Source: Thermoplasmata archaeon (GTDB lineage: Archaea; Thermoplasmatota; Thermoplasmata; Lutacidiplasmatales; UBA184). Taken from it: a DNA stretch of 21,394 bases. Where the stretch lies: contig JAKIVW010000011.1 of the NCBI GenBank assembly GCA_022750355.1, positions 1 through 21,394 of the forward strand, given 5' to 3'. Below, piece after piece: positions 1 through 6,941 of this stretch. The notes under the pieces are model-generated. The model worked only from the letters and a program-made list of their open reading frames with translations. It made no database searches and had not been told where the DNA came from. A program made the position numbers and the translations under genes. Position 1 is the first letter of the stretch; the number at the start of each line of letters is the position of its first letter.

Positions 1-131
1 TCACGGGCACCGGGTCAGGTCCTGACGGGAGCAGCCTTACCGTGACCCATCGACGCTGGCGGGTCAACGGGGCCGAGGGGCGCGCGGGGTCTCCGTGGGG
101 TCCGCCCGGGCGGCAATCCTACTGGCCTAGC
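1..131 (+). ncRNA. ffs: Signal recognition particle RNA (7S/SRP RNA), 3' part; 5' part outside the window
   Basis: Bases 12-37 carry the nearly invariant SRP helix 8 pattern, GGTCAGG followed by a tetraloop and GGGAGCAGCC. This is the SRP54-binding element of the particle that targets secretory and membrane proteins. TCACGG (1-6) pairs with CCGTGA (40-45) as the outer part of helix 8. The apical tetraloop reads TGAC (23-26) rather than the common GNAR type. The following ~80 bases would be the 3' strand of helix 5, and CTGGCCTAG near 122-130 fits the 3' strand of archaeal helix 1, whose partner lies upstream of the window. The 3' end is therefore placed near 131, uncertain by several bases. 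Family identity comes from the helix 8 motif seen directly; the end point is inferred. Confidence 0.85.
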
Positions 132-244
132 ACGGCGGACTCGCTCTCCGAAGGAGGGCGGGGTACGCTGGAGGGCGGGGAGCACGAGATCGCATCGACG
201 CTTCCCCCGCCTGTTCGGAAGGGACGGGAAAAAAAACGCCGCGG

Positions 245-254
245 ATTTTAAGTA
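245..254 (+). promoter_or_regulatory. TATA-like promoter element for the 288-581 gene
   Basis: An AT-rich stretch (ATTTTAAGTA) stands out from GC-rich surroundings and lies just after a run of eight A (229-236). Its centre is 38-39 bases before the ATG at 288, which predicts a leader of roughly 10-15 bases. It is placed by spacing and composition only. Confidence 0.5.
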
Positions 255-287
255 GTAGACTCGAGCGTTTCTGCACTACTCATCCCG

Positions 288-581
288 ATGCACAGCTACA
301 TCGACCTCTACTTCTCCCCCGATGGGATCTCGCCGCTCGACGTCGCCGAAGTGCTCCGTTCGACCGCGGGTCTTTCCTTTGTCGTGGGCGCGCACGACCT
401 GGCCTTCGAATGGGATACGGTCGACCAGTTCCGCGCCACGCTCGGCAAGATCCACGACGCGCTCAAGGGAACCGGCGCGCTCTACCGTGTGGAGACCGTG
501 GTCGAGGAACCATCGTTCGTGGCGCCCGTCCCCTGGCCGCCGTTGCTGCCCCGGAGTCCTCCGACGCACCCGGGGTTCTAG
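288..581 (+). CDS. Conserved-looking small protein of unknown function (97 aa)
   Basis: A 97-residue acidic/hydrophobic protein with no signal peptide, membrane helix or cysteine pair. The central block, with GLSFVVGAHDLAFEW (residues 28-42) followed by VDQFRATLGKIHDAL and then GALYRVETVVEEP, has the regular strand-helix-strand look of a folded alpha/beta domain and uses GC-rich third positions. The C-terminus turns proline-rich (about residues 78-97). The ATG is chosen because a TATA-like element lies about 38 bases upstream and no in-frame start precedes it. It follows the SRP RNA gene and converges on the thioesterase gene. I recognise no enzyme family or catalytic motif, and I assign no function. 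Confidence 0.75.
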   Translation: MHSYIDLYFSPDGISPLDVAEVLRSTAGLSFVVGAHDLAFEWDTVDQFRATLGKIHDALKGTGALYRVETVVEEPSFVAPVPWPPLLPRSPPTHPGF

Positions 582-582
582 G

Positions 583-610
583 CCCCCACCCCCCTGTTTC
601 CACTGGAACT
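583..610 (+). repeat. Left arm of a 28-bp inverted repeat flanking the thioesterase gene
   Basis: A C-tract (CCCCCACCCCCC) followed by two variable bases and TTTCCACTGGAACT. The reverse complement of 1216-1243 matches this at 26 of 28 positions; only the two bases between tract and core differ (TG versus CA). The core contains a small palindrome, TTCCA-C-TGGAA. The arm starts right after the stop codon of the 97-residue gene. Confidence 0.85.
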
Positions 611-616
611 CTGAGC

Positions 617-1111
617 CTACCAGCCCTCCTCCGCGGGGTCGACCGCGTCCCGCTCGAGAGCGACGCGCAGGTGAGGAGGAATCTCCTTTTTCGTACCGGA
701 ATGATAATCGAACATCACGATCACGGTGCGACCCCGGGCGGTGAGGGTGGGGGTGAGCGGTGGGTGGGGTGTGGTGGTAGGGGTGGAAGTAGGAGTAGGG
801 AGAAGGGTGAACCGGTAAAGGAGGGAGAAGGAGGTACGTCCGAGGGGACGAGCCGGTGCCACCTCTCCGAACAAGGAGGCGCCGTAGGGGACAGGAGCCA
901 GGTATCGAGCGGTGGCTTCGGCGATGATGATGTCGATCGAGGCCGGATCGGTGGAGGAGAGGAGAGGGAGGTAGTAGTCGCAGCGAAGGGTTTCCATGTA
1001 GGGAAAGTAGGCGGCGTGGTTGAGATGGTTGAGGACGTCCACGTCGTGGTAGGGGATGTAGAAGGTACGGTGGACCGGCCAAGGATGGGGAGAGGGGGAA
1101 GGTTCCGCCAT
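617..1111 (-). CDS. Acyl-CoA thioesterase of the 4HBT/YbgC hotdog-fold family
   Basis: This 164-residue protein begins its hotdog fold with FYIPYHDVDVLNHLNHAAYF (residues 17-36). That matches the family signature Y-x-D-x-D-x-x-x-H-x-N-x-x-Y; D23/D25, H29 and N31 sit where the catalytic loop and central helix start. Members hydrolyse acyl- or aryl-CoA thioesters in the cytoplasm; the substrate cannot be read here. The start is ATG at 1111 rather than the longer open frame from 1252, because a CTATAT box lies about 26 bases upstream, giving a leaderless mRNA. Oddly, residues 105-123 form a Thr/Pro-rich stretch, encoded by a G-rich repeat on the opposite strand, where the family has a tight turn between strands. 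The gene lies between the two arms of an inverted repeat. Confidence 0.82.
   Translation of the reverse strand: MAEPSPSPHPWPVHRTFYIPYHDVDVLNHLNHAAYFPYMETLRCDYYLPLLSSTDPASIDIIIAEATARYLAPVPYGASLFGEVAPARPLGRTSFSLLYRFTLLPTPTSTPTTTPHPPLTPTLTARGRTVIVMFDYHSGTKKEIPPHLRVALERDAVDPAEEGW
736..808 (+). repeat. G-rich low-complexity tract inside the thioesterase gene
   Basis: Repeated GGG and GGGG runs separated by one to seven bases (for example GGGTGGGGG, GGGTGGGG, GGGG, GGG) lie on the non-coding strand of the thioesterase gene. They encode its Thr/Pro-rich insert. The tract satisfies the usual run-and-loop pattern for G-quadruplex formation and looks like simple-sequence expansion. Confidence 0.65.
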
Positions 1112-1133
1112 TCGCCTCTCCACCGGCGTGGTT

Positions 1134-1142
1134 CCTATATGG
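1134..1142 (-). promoter_or_regulatory. TATA box of the thioesterase gene, possibly bidirectional with glyA
   Basis: CCTATATGG; the core is nearly self-complementary. Its centre is 26 bases from the ATG at 1111, the spacing expected if transcription starts at the start codon. It is also the only AT-rich element ahead of glyA, 61 bases before the glyA ATG, so it may serve both directions. Confidence 0.65.
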
Positions 1143-1197
1143 GGTCGATGGGCTGGACCCGTCAACCGACCCCACGGGGTTCGGTGGAGTTGCGGGA

Positions 1198-2559
1198 ATG
1201 CCTGCGATGAGAGACAGTTCCACTGGAAATGGGGGGGTGGGGGTGCCCGCACCGGGTCCCGGTGAGATGGCCGCGACCGTCGCCCACCTGCGGGCGGTCA
1301 CGAAGCGCCACAGCGCCCGCTTTGAACGGGCGATCCCCCTGATCGCGAGCGAAAACCTCCTTTCGCCCTACGCGAAGGAACTGATGATCAGCGACCTCCA
1401 TTCGAGGTACGCCGAGGGCCTCCCTGGCGATCGGTACTACGAGGGGAACGAGGACGTCGATGAGATCGAACGCACCTGCCTCGCCCTCGCCAAGCGTTTG
1501 TTCCGATGCTCGTTCGCGGACGTGAGACCCACCTCGGGAACCGTCGCGAACCTCGCCGTGCTCAAGGCCCTCACCGAGACGGGCGACCTGGTCGGTACGA
1601 GCCGGCTCGCCGACGGCGCGCACATCTCGAGTGCGGGGTTCGGCGCGTTCGGGCTCCGGGGCGTGAAACCGGTCTACTACCCGTGGGACCCGGAGCGAAT
1701 GACCATCGATGTCGCGAAGACCCGAGAGGTCCTGCGGGCCGTCCGCCCCAAGACCTGCCTCTTCGGCCTCTCGCTGTTCCTGTTCCCGATGCCGATCGAA
1801 GAACTCCGACCGACGCTCGAGGAGATCGGGGCGCGCGGATGGTACGACGCCGCGCACGTTCTCGGCCTCATCGCGGGCGGCCAGTTCCAGGACCCGCTCC
1901 ACGAGGGGTGCACGGTCCTTTCCGCCTCCACGCACAAGACCCTCCCCGGCCCCCAGCACGGGATCCTCCTCGGCCAGACCGAGGACCCGGAACTCCGCAA
2001 GAAGCTCGAGAGCGGAGCCTTCCCCGGCGTGACGAGCAATCACCACCTGCACGCGATGGCGGCGCTCGCGGTGAGCCTCGCCGAGCATTTGGAATTCGGT
2101 CGGGAGTACGCCCGCCGAACGATCGAGAACGCCCAAGCCTTGGCCCAGGCGTTGCACGAGCGGGGATTCGATGTGCTCGCCCCGAACCTCGGCTTCACCA
2201 AATCCCACACTCTGGCGGTGCGCGTCGAGAAGGAGGGCGGGGGCGCCGAGGTCGCGGGTCGGCTGGCCGCGTCCGGGATCATCGCCAACAAGAACCTCTT
2301 ACCGGGCGACCGGAGCCCGAAACATCCGGGCGGGGTCCGTCTCGGCACCCCTGAGGTGACCCGGGTCGGGATGGGACCGAAGGAGATGGTGCGGATCGCT
2401 GAGCTGTTCGACGACCTGCTGCACAAGGGCAAGGACCCGAGTGCGGTCGCCGACGCCGGTGCGGAGCTCAAGAAAAGATTCACGACCCTCCAGTTCTGCT
2501 TCGGAGCCGGCGAAGCCGCGTACCGGTACTACGACCTGGTCGGCCGCGACCCCTCCTAG
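1198..2559 (+). CDS. glyA: Serine hydroxymethyltransferase
   Basis: A 453-residue PLP enzyme that interconverts serine and glycine and passes a one-carbon unit to a folate or methanopterin carrier. Visible landmarks are LIASENLLSP (residues 48-57), RYYEGNEDVDEIE (79-91), the cofactor-nitrogen aspartate in YDAAHVLGL (D217, H220) and the PLP lysine K247 in STHKTLPGPQHG. The YYEGNE segment differs from bacterial YYGGCE and is more archaeal in style. The start at 1198 is supported by GGTGGAG eight bases upstream. However, residues 1-23 are not conserved in character and overlap the right arm of the inverted repeat, so ATG 1267 (residue 24), which gives the usual distance to LIASEN, is a real alternative. 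It converges on the surface-protein gene with overlapping stops. Confidence 0.93.
   Translation: MPAMRDSSTGNGGVGVPAPGPGEMAATVAHLRAVTKRHSARFERAIPLIASENLLSPYAKELMISDLHSRYAEGLPGDRYYEGNEDVDEIERTCLALAKRLFRCSFADVRPTSGTVANLAVLKALTETGDLVGTSRLADGAHISSAGFGAFGLRGVKPVYYPWDPERMTIDVAKTREVLRAVRPKTCLFGLSLFLFPMPIEELRPTLEEIGARGWYDAAHVLGLIAGGQFQDPLHEGCTVLSASTHKTLPGPQHGILLGQTEDPELRKKLESGAFPGVTSNHHLHAMAALAVSLAEHLEFGREYARRTIENAQALAQALHERGFDVLAPNLGFTKSHTLAVRVEKEGGGAEVAGRLAASGIIANKNLLPGDRSPKHPGGVRLGTPEVTRVGMGPKEMVRIAELFDDLLHKGKDPSAVADAGAELKKRFTTLQFCFGAGEAAYRYYDLVGRDPS
1216..1243 (-). repeat. Right arm of the 28-bp inverted repeat, inside the annotated 5' end of glyA
   Basis: This is the reverse complement of the left arm at 583-610, with 26 of 28 positions identical. 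It falls in codons 7-16 of glyA if the 1198 start is used, or in its leader if translation begins at 1267. It contains a G7-T-G5 run that also fits a G-quadruplex pattern. Confidence 0.85.
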
Positions 2560-5366
2560 GGGCTCCGGTCGAGCGACGACTCGTCGGCGGTCGACTCCTC
2601 GGTGAGTTCCCGCCGGGTCGCGCTCGCGCGGTCGAGCGCCTCGGAGTCGAGGAGCACGATCGGGGGACCGTCGGCGGAAACGATGAGGCAGAAGCGGGCG
2701 ACCCCGTCCGGCCCGGTCCGCGCCCCGAGCGTTCCGTCCGCCACCAGCGATGCGACCCAGTCCACGAGATCCGGAGGGGCCGGGGCGGAGCCCCACGCCC
2801 CCTCGATCCCGGCGAGGTCGAGCGCCCGACCGTCCCGCACGAGGGAGATCACGCGATCGCGTCCTTCGACGAGGCGCTGGAGATCCCCGTCGGTGGGGTC
2901 CGCATCGCGCTCCCGCGAAGCCCGTCGACGACGCTCGGCCCACGCCGTGAGCCCGAGTCCGAGGGCGCCGACCGGGATCGCGGTGGCGAGAGTGAGCTCC
3001 GGCCCACTGAGCCCTCCCGTGCCGGTGGTGGCCGCGGGGACCGCGATCGGACCGAGCAGGACCGTCCCCGCGCTGTCCTTGACCTCTCGTGTCCCACCGG
3101 CCCCGGTGAGGGCCGTGAAGTTCACCCAGACCCCGGTGGTTCCGCTTCCGGAGTTCCCGACCGGCTCGACCAATTCGTCCGACGTCCCCTCGCTGGTGTA
3201 GGAGATCTCGACCGCCGCCCCGGGCGCGGGGTTTCCGTACTCGTCGGCGATGCGCCAGTACGTAGCATTCGTACGGTCCCCGGCCAAGGCGACCGTCGGG
3301 TCGTAGAAGTGCAAGTGGCCGAGGTCTGCTACGAATGCGACCGCGAGCCTGCCGGTCCCGTCGAGGAGCCCCGGGCCGGAAAGTCGGAACTGGAACGTTC
3401 CCGACTCGGTCGAGGTCACCGTGAGAGCCAATCGGCCTACCTCCCACGCCGAAGCCGGGATCGCGAACTCCCCCGGGACGATCTCGACCAAGGGGCCGAC
3501 ACCCGACGCGTTGAGGTAAACATGGACGGGAGGAGCCCCATCACTCCCTTCGATGTCAAACGTTCCCGCGGCCGAGTATCCTGGGACAACGACACCTTGC
3601 AGGTCCTCCGCCAGCCATGCGAGGGGGACGGCGGCCCCGACCGTGACCGGTCCCGATCCGGGCAAGGTCACCGCGACCACCGTGGAGGCGTTGGCGGGCG
3701 CGACGGTCACGAGCTCGGTCGCCTGGTCCGCCGTGCCGAGGGCGTCGACCACGGTGACGGAAACTTCGACCTGGCCCGGGGAGGTCGGCACCCACGTTCC
3801 GCCGAGGAGTCCGTCCTCAGCGAGGCGACCTTCGGACACCGATCCGGATACCCCCGAAACATTCCACCAGTATTGCACCGGGACGTCACCCCCCGTGAGT
3901 TGGGCCGAGAGCGCGCTGGGTGCGTCCGCCCGAACGAGGAGCGGGAGTCCGATGGCGGACACGGCGAGAGGGGCTACGACGAGCACCGGGAACTCGATCG
4001 ACCGATTGATCCCATCGCTATCCACGATCCACGCCCGGCCGGTGTAGGTGCCCGGAGCGGAGTAGACGGGCGCGAAGGACCAGTTCGGTCCGGGCCAGGT
4101 CGAGCAAAGTGGGGAGCCCGTCCCCGGGTCGAGGCAGGCCAACGTGTACGGAGGGGTTCCGGAACCCAAGGCGTCGGTCAACTGGATCGGGATCGGCGCG
4201 CCCGAGTACCCCACCGGGGATTGGGGGCTGAGCGACAACGCGGGAAGTGGTGCCACGGTGACCGTGGGGAGTGCCCCTTCCACGGTCGAGTACGAGTTGG
4301 TCAGTTCCAACGTCGGGTCGGCCACTCCGGCCACCGGGTAGACGATAGCGCCGGCGCAAGAGATCGTGACCCCATCGCCGTTCGAGGCGGCCGTGGAACA
4401 CGGCCAGTCGGCCGCGGCGAGTCCGAGGCCCGGAGCGACGACCGCGGTATAGTTGTACCCCGGAGCTCCGCTCCCGTCGGCCGTGAAGGAGACCGTGCCG
4501 CCGACGTCGAGGTCGGTGCGGTTCGCATCGCCCCCGACGAACGCGGTGGGGATGGATTCGAGATTGACCGAGACCGGCCCCGCCGAGAATCGATCCGTAC
4601 CCACCGCCGCCGATGCCACGACGGTCAGCTCCGCAAGGCCGGCATTCGGGAGCGCCGTGACCGTGGCGGTCGCTCCCGAGGACGAACTTTCGAACGACCA
4701 GCCGGAGCCGGTGAGGTTCCATTCGATCGTCGGGGAGAGCGGACTGGGTGAGCCGGTGGCGGTGAGCGGCGTGGCGACGAACGTCCCGGGCGCATTCGAA
4801 CTCAACGTCCGCGTGGCTCCCGACGGATCGACCGACAGTCCCCCGAGCTCCGCGACCATCGTGAGAGTGAGCGAACTGCCGTTCGCCTGGGAGAGCACTT
4901 CGTATCCGGGCGGCACCGCACCCGAGATCGCGAACCCGACCGGACCGAACGGTCCGGCGGTGTGCGTGCAGTCGTTCCCGTAACAATGGGAGGCCGGTAG
5001 CGACAGCTCGAAGGAGAACGACCCGTTCGCGCCACTGCTGGTGGATCCCGTCAGAAGTTCGCAGCTGCTGGAGAGGAGGGCCCCGGTGGTCCGATTCGAC
5101 ACATTCACCTCGGCCGAGAAATTGTAGCTCACGGAGACTCCGACAGCAGCGCTGGCGGGGAGCGGTCCCCCCACGACCCGGAGATCCCCGGTGTAGGATG
5201 AAACGACCGAATTTCCGGGGCACAGCACGGAAGTGGAGTGGGTCGGGACGAAGGCTCCGCGGGGGGCGGCGGTGGCACCGCCCACCGCGAGGGTCGATAG
5301 GACGAGGACACCGAGGACGGCCCAGAGGGCGAGGCGGAACGGTCGGAAGATCCGTTGGACGGACAA
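2556..5366 (-). CDS. Secreted Ig-like surface protein with one C-terminal membrane helix and a 125-residue cytoplasmic tail
   Basis: The 936-residue product starts at TTG 5366, placed by GGAG six bases upstream and by the signal peptide that follows: arginines at about 5, 8 and 11, a hydrophobic core LALWAVLGVLVLS, and an Ala-x-Ala cleavage region near residues 31-34. The body is Ser/Thr/Gly/Val-rich beta structure with many N-x-S/T sequons and recurring Ig/PKD-like strands. A membrane helix (about 788-808, TLATAIPVGALGLGLTAWA) is followed by RRRR, so the tail is cytoplasmic. Tail residues about 828-900 look like two helices, a third helix DLVDWVASLVADGTL and a wing GARTGPDGVARFCLI, that is, winged-helix-like (inference). 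It shares its AT-rich upstream region with the divergent glycosylase gene. The family is unassigned; the architecture is clear. Confidence 0.8.
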   Translation of the reverse strand: MSVQRIFRPFRLALWAVLGVLVLSTLAVGGATAAPRGAFVPTHSTSVLCPGNSVVSSYTGDLRVVGGPLPASAAVGVSVSYNFSAEVNVSNRTTGALLSSSCELLTGSTSSGANGSFSFELSLPASHCYGNDCTHTAGPFGPVGFAISGAVPPGYEVLSQANGSSLTLTMVAELGGLSVDPSGATRTLSSNAPGTFVATPLTATGSPSPLSPTIEWNLTGSGWSFESSSSGATATVTALPNAGLAELTVVASAAVGTDRFSAGPVSVNLESIPTAFVGGDANRTDLDVGGTVSFTADGSGAPGYNYTAVVAPGLGLAAADWPCSTAASNGDGVTISCAGAIVYPVAGVADPTLELTNSYSTVEGALPTVTVAPLPALSLSPQSPVGYSGAPIPIQLTDALGSGTPPYTLACLDPGTGSPLCSTWPGPNWSFAPVYSAPGTYTGRAWIVDSDGINRSIEFPVLVVAPLAVSAIGLPLLVRADAPSALSAQLTGGDVPVQYWWNVSGVSGSVSEGRLAEDGLLGGTWVPTSPGQVEVSVTVVDALGTADQATELVTVAPANASTVVAVTLPGSGPVTVGAAVPLAWLAEDLQGVVVPGYSAAGTFDIEGSDGAPPVHVYLNASGVGPLVEIVPGEFAIPASAWEVGRLALTVTSTESGTFQFRLSGPGLLDGTGRLAVAFVADLGHLHFYDPTVALAGDRTNATYWRIADEYGNPAPGAAVEISYTSEGTSDELVEPVGNSGSGTTGVWVNFTALTGAGGTREVKDSAGTVLLGPIAVPAATTGTGGLSGPELTLATAIPVGALGLGLTAWAERRRRASRERDADPTDGDLQRLVEGRDRVISLVRDGRALDLAGIEGAWGSAPAPPDLVDWVASLVADGTLGARTGPDGVARFCLIVSADGPPIVLLDSEALDRASATRRELTEESTADESSLDRSP

Positions 5367-5426
5367 CCCCGGCTCCGTCCGGTCGCCCGTGAGGGCGAGA
5401 GGCTCGCTCGCACTGGATTCGCGGGG

Positions 5427-5445
5427 TTTAACCGTATCGAAAACC
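5427..5445. promoter_or_regulatory. AT-rich divergent promoter region between the surface-protein and glycosylase genes
   Basis: GTTTAACCGTATCGAAAAC is the only AT-rich patch in the 5367-5501 gap. Read leftward, its TTAAAC core would start transcription near 5403, leaving a ~37-base leader with a ribosome site for the surface protein. Read rightward, it would give a ~45-base leader for the glycosylase. No direct evidence separates the two. Confidence 0.4.
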
Positions 5446-5501
5446 GGGCGGAGGCTGAAACCTGGGGGCGGGTGTCTTAGGTCGGTCGGGGTGACGAGGG
5501 A

Positions 5502-6407
5502 GTGGCCGCGCCCACCCGTACCTCGCTGACACCCCCGCGACTCTCGTCCCTTCCGCTCGAAAGGGACCAGCTCGAGTACTCGTCCCGGTCGCTCGTCTTC
5601 GCCGCGGACGGGCCGCGCATCCTGCGGGCGTGGGGAACGCCCGAGCACCCGTGGGTCGTCGCGGTCGAGGCCCGCAGGGGCCGCTGGACCGTGGAGGCAT
5701 GGGGGGCGGACCCTCCCCAAGCCCGCCTCGCGGTCCGCGCGCTCTTCTCCCTCGACCACGAACTGCCGGCGTTCTACCGGCTCACGCGGCGAGAACCGAC
5801 TCTCGCGGGCACCGAGCGACGATTCCGGGGCCTCCGCCTTCCCCGCGATGCGAGCGTCTACGAGTCGCTCCTCTACGCGATCATCGGGCAGCAGCTCTCC
5901 GTTCGGGCGGCCCTCTCGATCCAGCGTCGATTGTTCGACCGGACCGCGTCCGTGCTCACGGCGGGAGGGATCGAGGTCCCGTCCGTCCCTCGGCCCGACG
6001 CGCTGACCCAGCTGGGCGTGGACGGTCTACGGTCGACCGGCTTGAGCGGCGCGAAAAGCCGCGCCATCCTGGAACTGGCCGCGTGCGGAACCGGAGGGGT
6101 TCCCCGGGATCCCGACCTCGCGACCCTTCCTCTCGACCGAGCGGTCGAACGACTGGTCGAGATGCGAGGTGTGGGACGTTGGACCGCCGAGAACTCCCTC
6201 TTGCGCGGCACCGGGCGGACCGACATCTTCGTCGCCGGGGACCTCGGCATTCGCGTGGTGCTGGCCGAGAACGGCGTGTTCCCGCGCGAAGCTCCGGAGG
6301 ACGTCGTGCGTGCCTGGGCCGACCAGTGGTATCCCGGATGGGGCAGCTACGCGACGCTCTATCTCTGGCGCAAACTGGTCGCCGATCGTCGGGCCGCCGC
6401 CGGCTAA
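5502..6407 (+). CDS. alkA: DNA-3-methyladenine glycosylase II-like (AlkA-type HhH-GPD) enzyme
   Basis: A 301-residue base-excision repair enzyme that would remove alkylated bases from DNA. YESLLYAIIGQQLSVRAA (120-137) is the AlkA-type helix pair. The helix-hairpin-helix is VEMRGVGRWTAENSLL (219-234), followed by the Gly-Asp element AGDLGIR with the catalytic aspartate at D247. The first ~105 residues form the AlkA-like beta domain. The start codon is GTG 5502 with only a weak GAGGG four bases upstream, so the exact start is uncertain. It converges on thpR with a 4-bp stop overlap. A broad-specificity AlkA role is more likely than OGG or Nth, because no iron-sulphur cysteines follow the HhH domain. 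Confidence 0.9.
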   Translation: MAAPTRTSLTPPRLSSLPLERDQLEYSSRSLVFAADGPRILRAWGTPEHPWVVAVEARRGRWTVEAWGADPPQARLAVRALFSLDHELPAFYRLTRREPTLAGTERRFRGLRLPRDASVYESLLYAIIGQQLSVRAALSIQRRLFDRTASVLTAGGIEVPSVPRPDALTQLGVDGLRSTGLSGAKSRAILELAACGTGGVPRDPDLATLPLDRAVERLVEMRGVGRWTAENSLLRGTGRTDIFVAGDLGIRVVLAENGVFPREAPEDVVRAWADQWYPGWGSYATLYLWRKLVADRRAAAG

Positions 6408-6934
6408 TCGGTCGGCCCGAGCAGAGGAAACGACGCCCGGGTTCGATGCCGCGCCCCCGCGGAGGTGAGTTCGCTCTCCACGAACTCCACCGAACGCACG
6501 GGGACGACGGTCGGCGGCGGGATGGACGCATTCGCTGCGAACAGTCGGGCGGCCCGTTCGCGGTCGCGGGGGGAGCGCACCCGGAAGAGGGTCACGTGGG
6601 GCACGAACGGAGCGGGGTCGTCGCCCCCACCGGCGGATCGAATCGCCGTCCGCACGCCGAGGGCCAGCGAACGCAGCTCGGCTTCGCCCCGGCTCACCCC
6701 CCGCCACACGACCCGGGGTCGATCGGTCGAAGGGAACGCGCCCACCCCTTCGAGCACGAACTCGAACGGCGCGAAGGACGCGACGGACGGCGCGAGGACC
6801 CGGATCAGTTCCTCGATGGTTCGCTCGTCCACGTCCCCCAGGAAGCGCAGGGTCAGGTGGTCGGGGGCCGACCGTGCGGGCTCGATCTCCGCGTCGAGCG
6901 TCGGGGGAACTTCGACCGCGACGAATGCGCGCAC
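6404..6934 (-). CDS. thpR: RNA 2',3'-cyclic phosphodiesterase (2H / LigT family)
   Basis: The 176-residue protein has the two H-x-T-x motifs that define the 2H phosphoesterases: HLTL at 26-29 and HVTL at 113-116. The N-terminus MRAFVAVEVP and FLGDVDE after the first motif are typical of ThpR. The enzyme opens 2',3'-cyclic phosphate RNA ends, and family members show 2'-5' ligase activity in vitro. The start is GTG 6934, seven bases after the ATPase gene ends, so the two are almost certainly co-transcribed. A GAGGAG just before supplies the ribosome site from within the end of the ATPase gene. Confidence 0.92.
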   Translation of the reverse strand: MRAFVAVEVPPTLDAEIEPARSAPDHLTLRFLGDVDERTIEELIRVLAPSVASFAPFEFVLEGVGAFPSTDRPRVVWRGVSRGEAELRSLALGVRTAIRSAGGGDDPAPFVPHVTLFRVRSPRDRERAARLFAANASIPPPTVVPVRSVEFVESELTSAGARHRTRASFPLLGPTD

Positions 6935-6941
6935 ACGTTCC

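Noticed and set aside
583..1243. Calling the inverted-repeat segment an insertion sequence or MITE outright
   Set aside because: There is no transposase, no visible target-site duplication and no second copy in the window. It is reported as a finding instead.
276..1301. 341-residue open frame on the minus strand across the thioesterase
   Set aside because: It is Arg/Pro/His/Ser-rich with no domain. It overlaps the real thioesterase and the small 288-581 gene in other frames.
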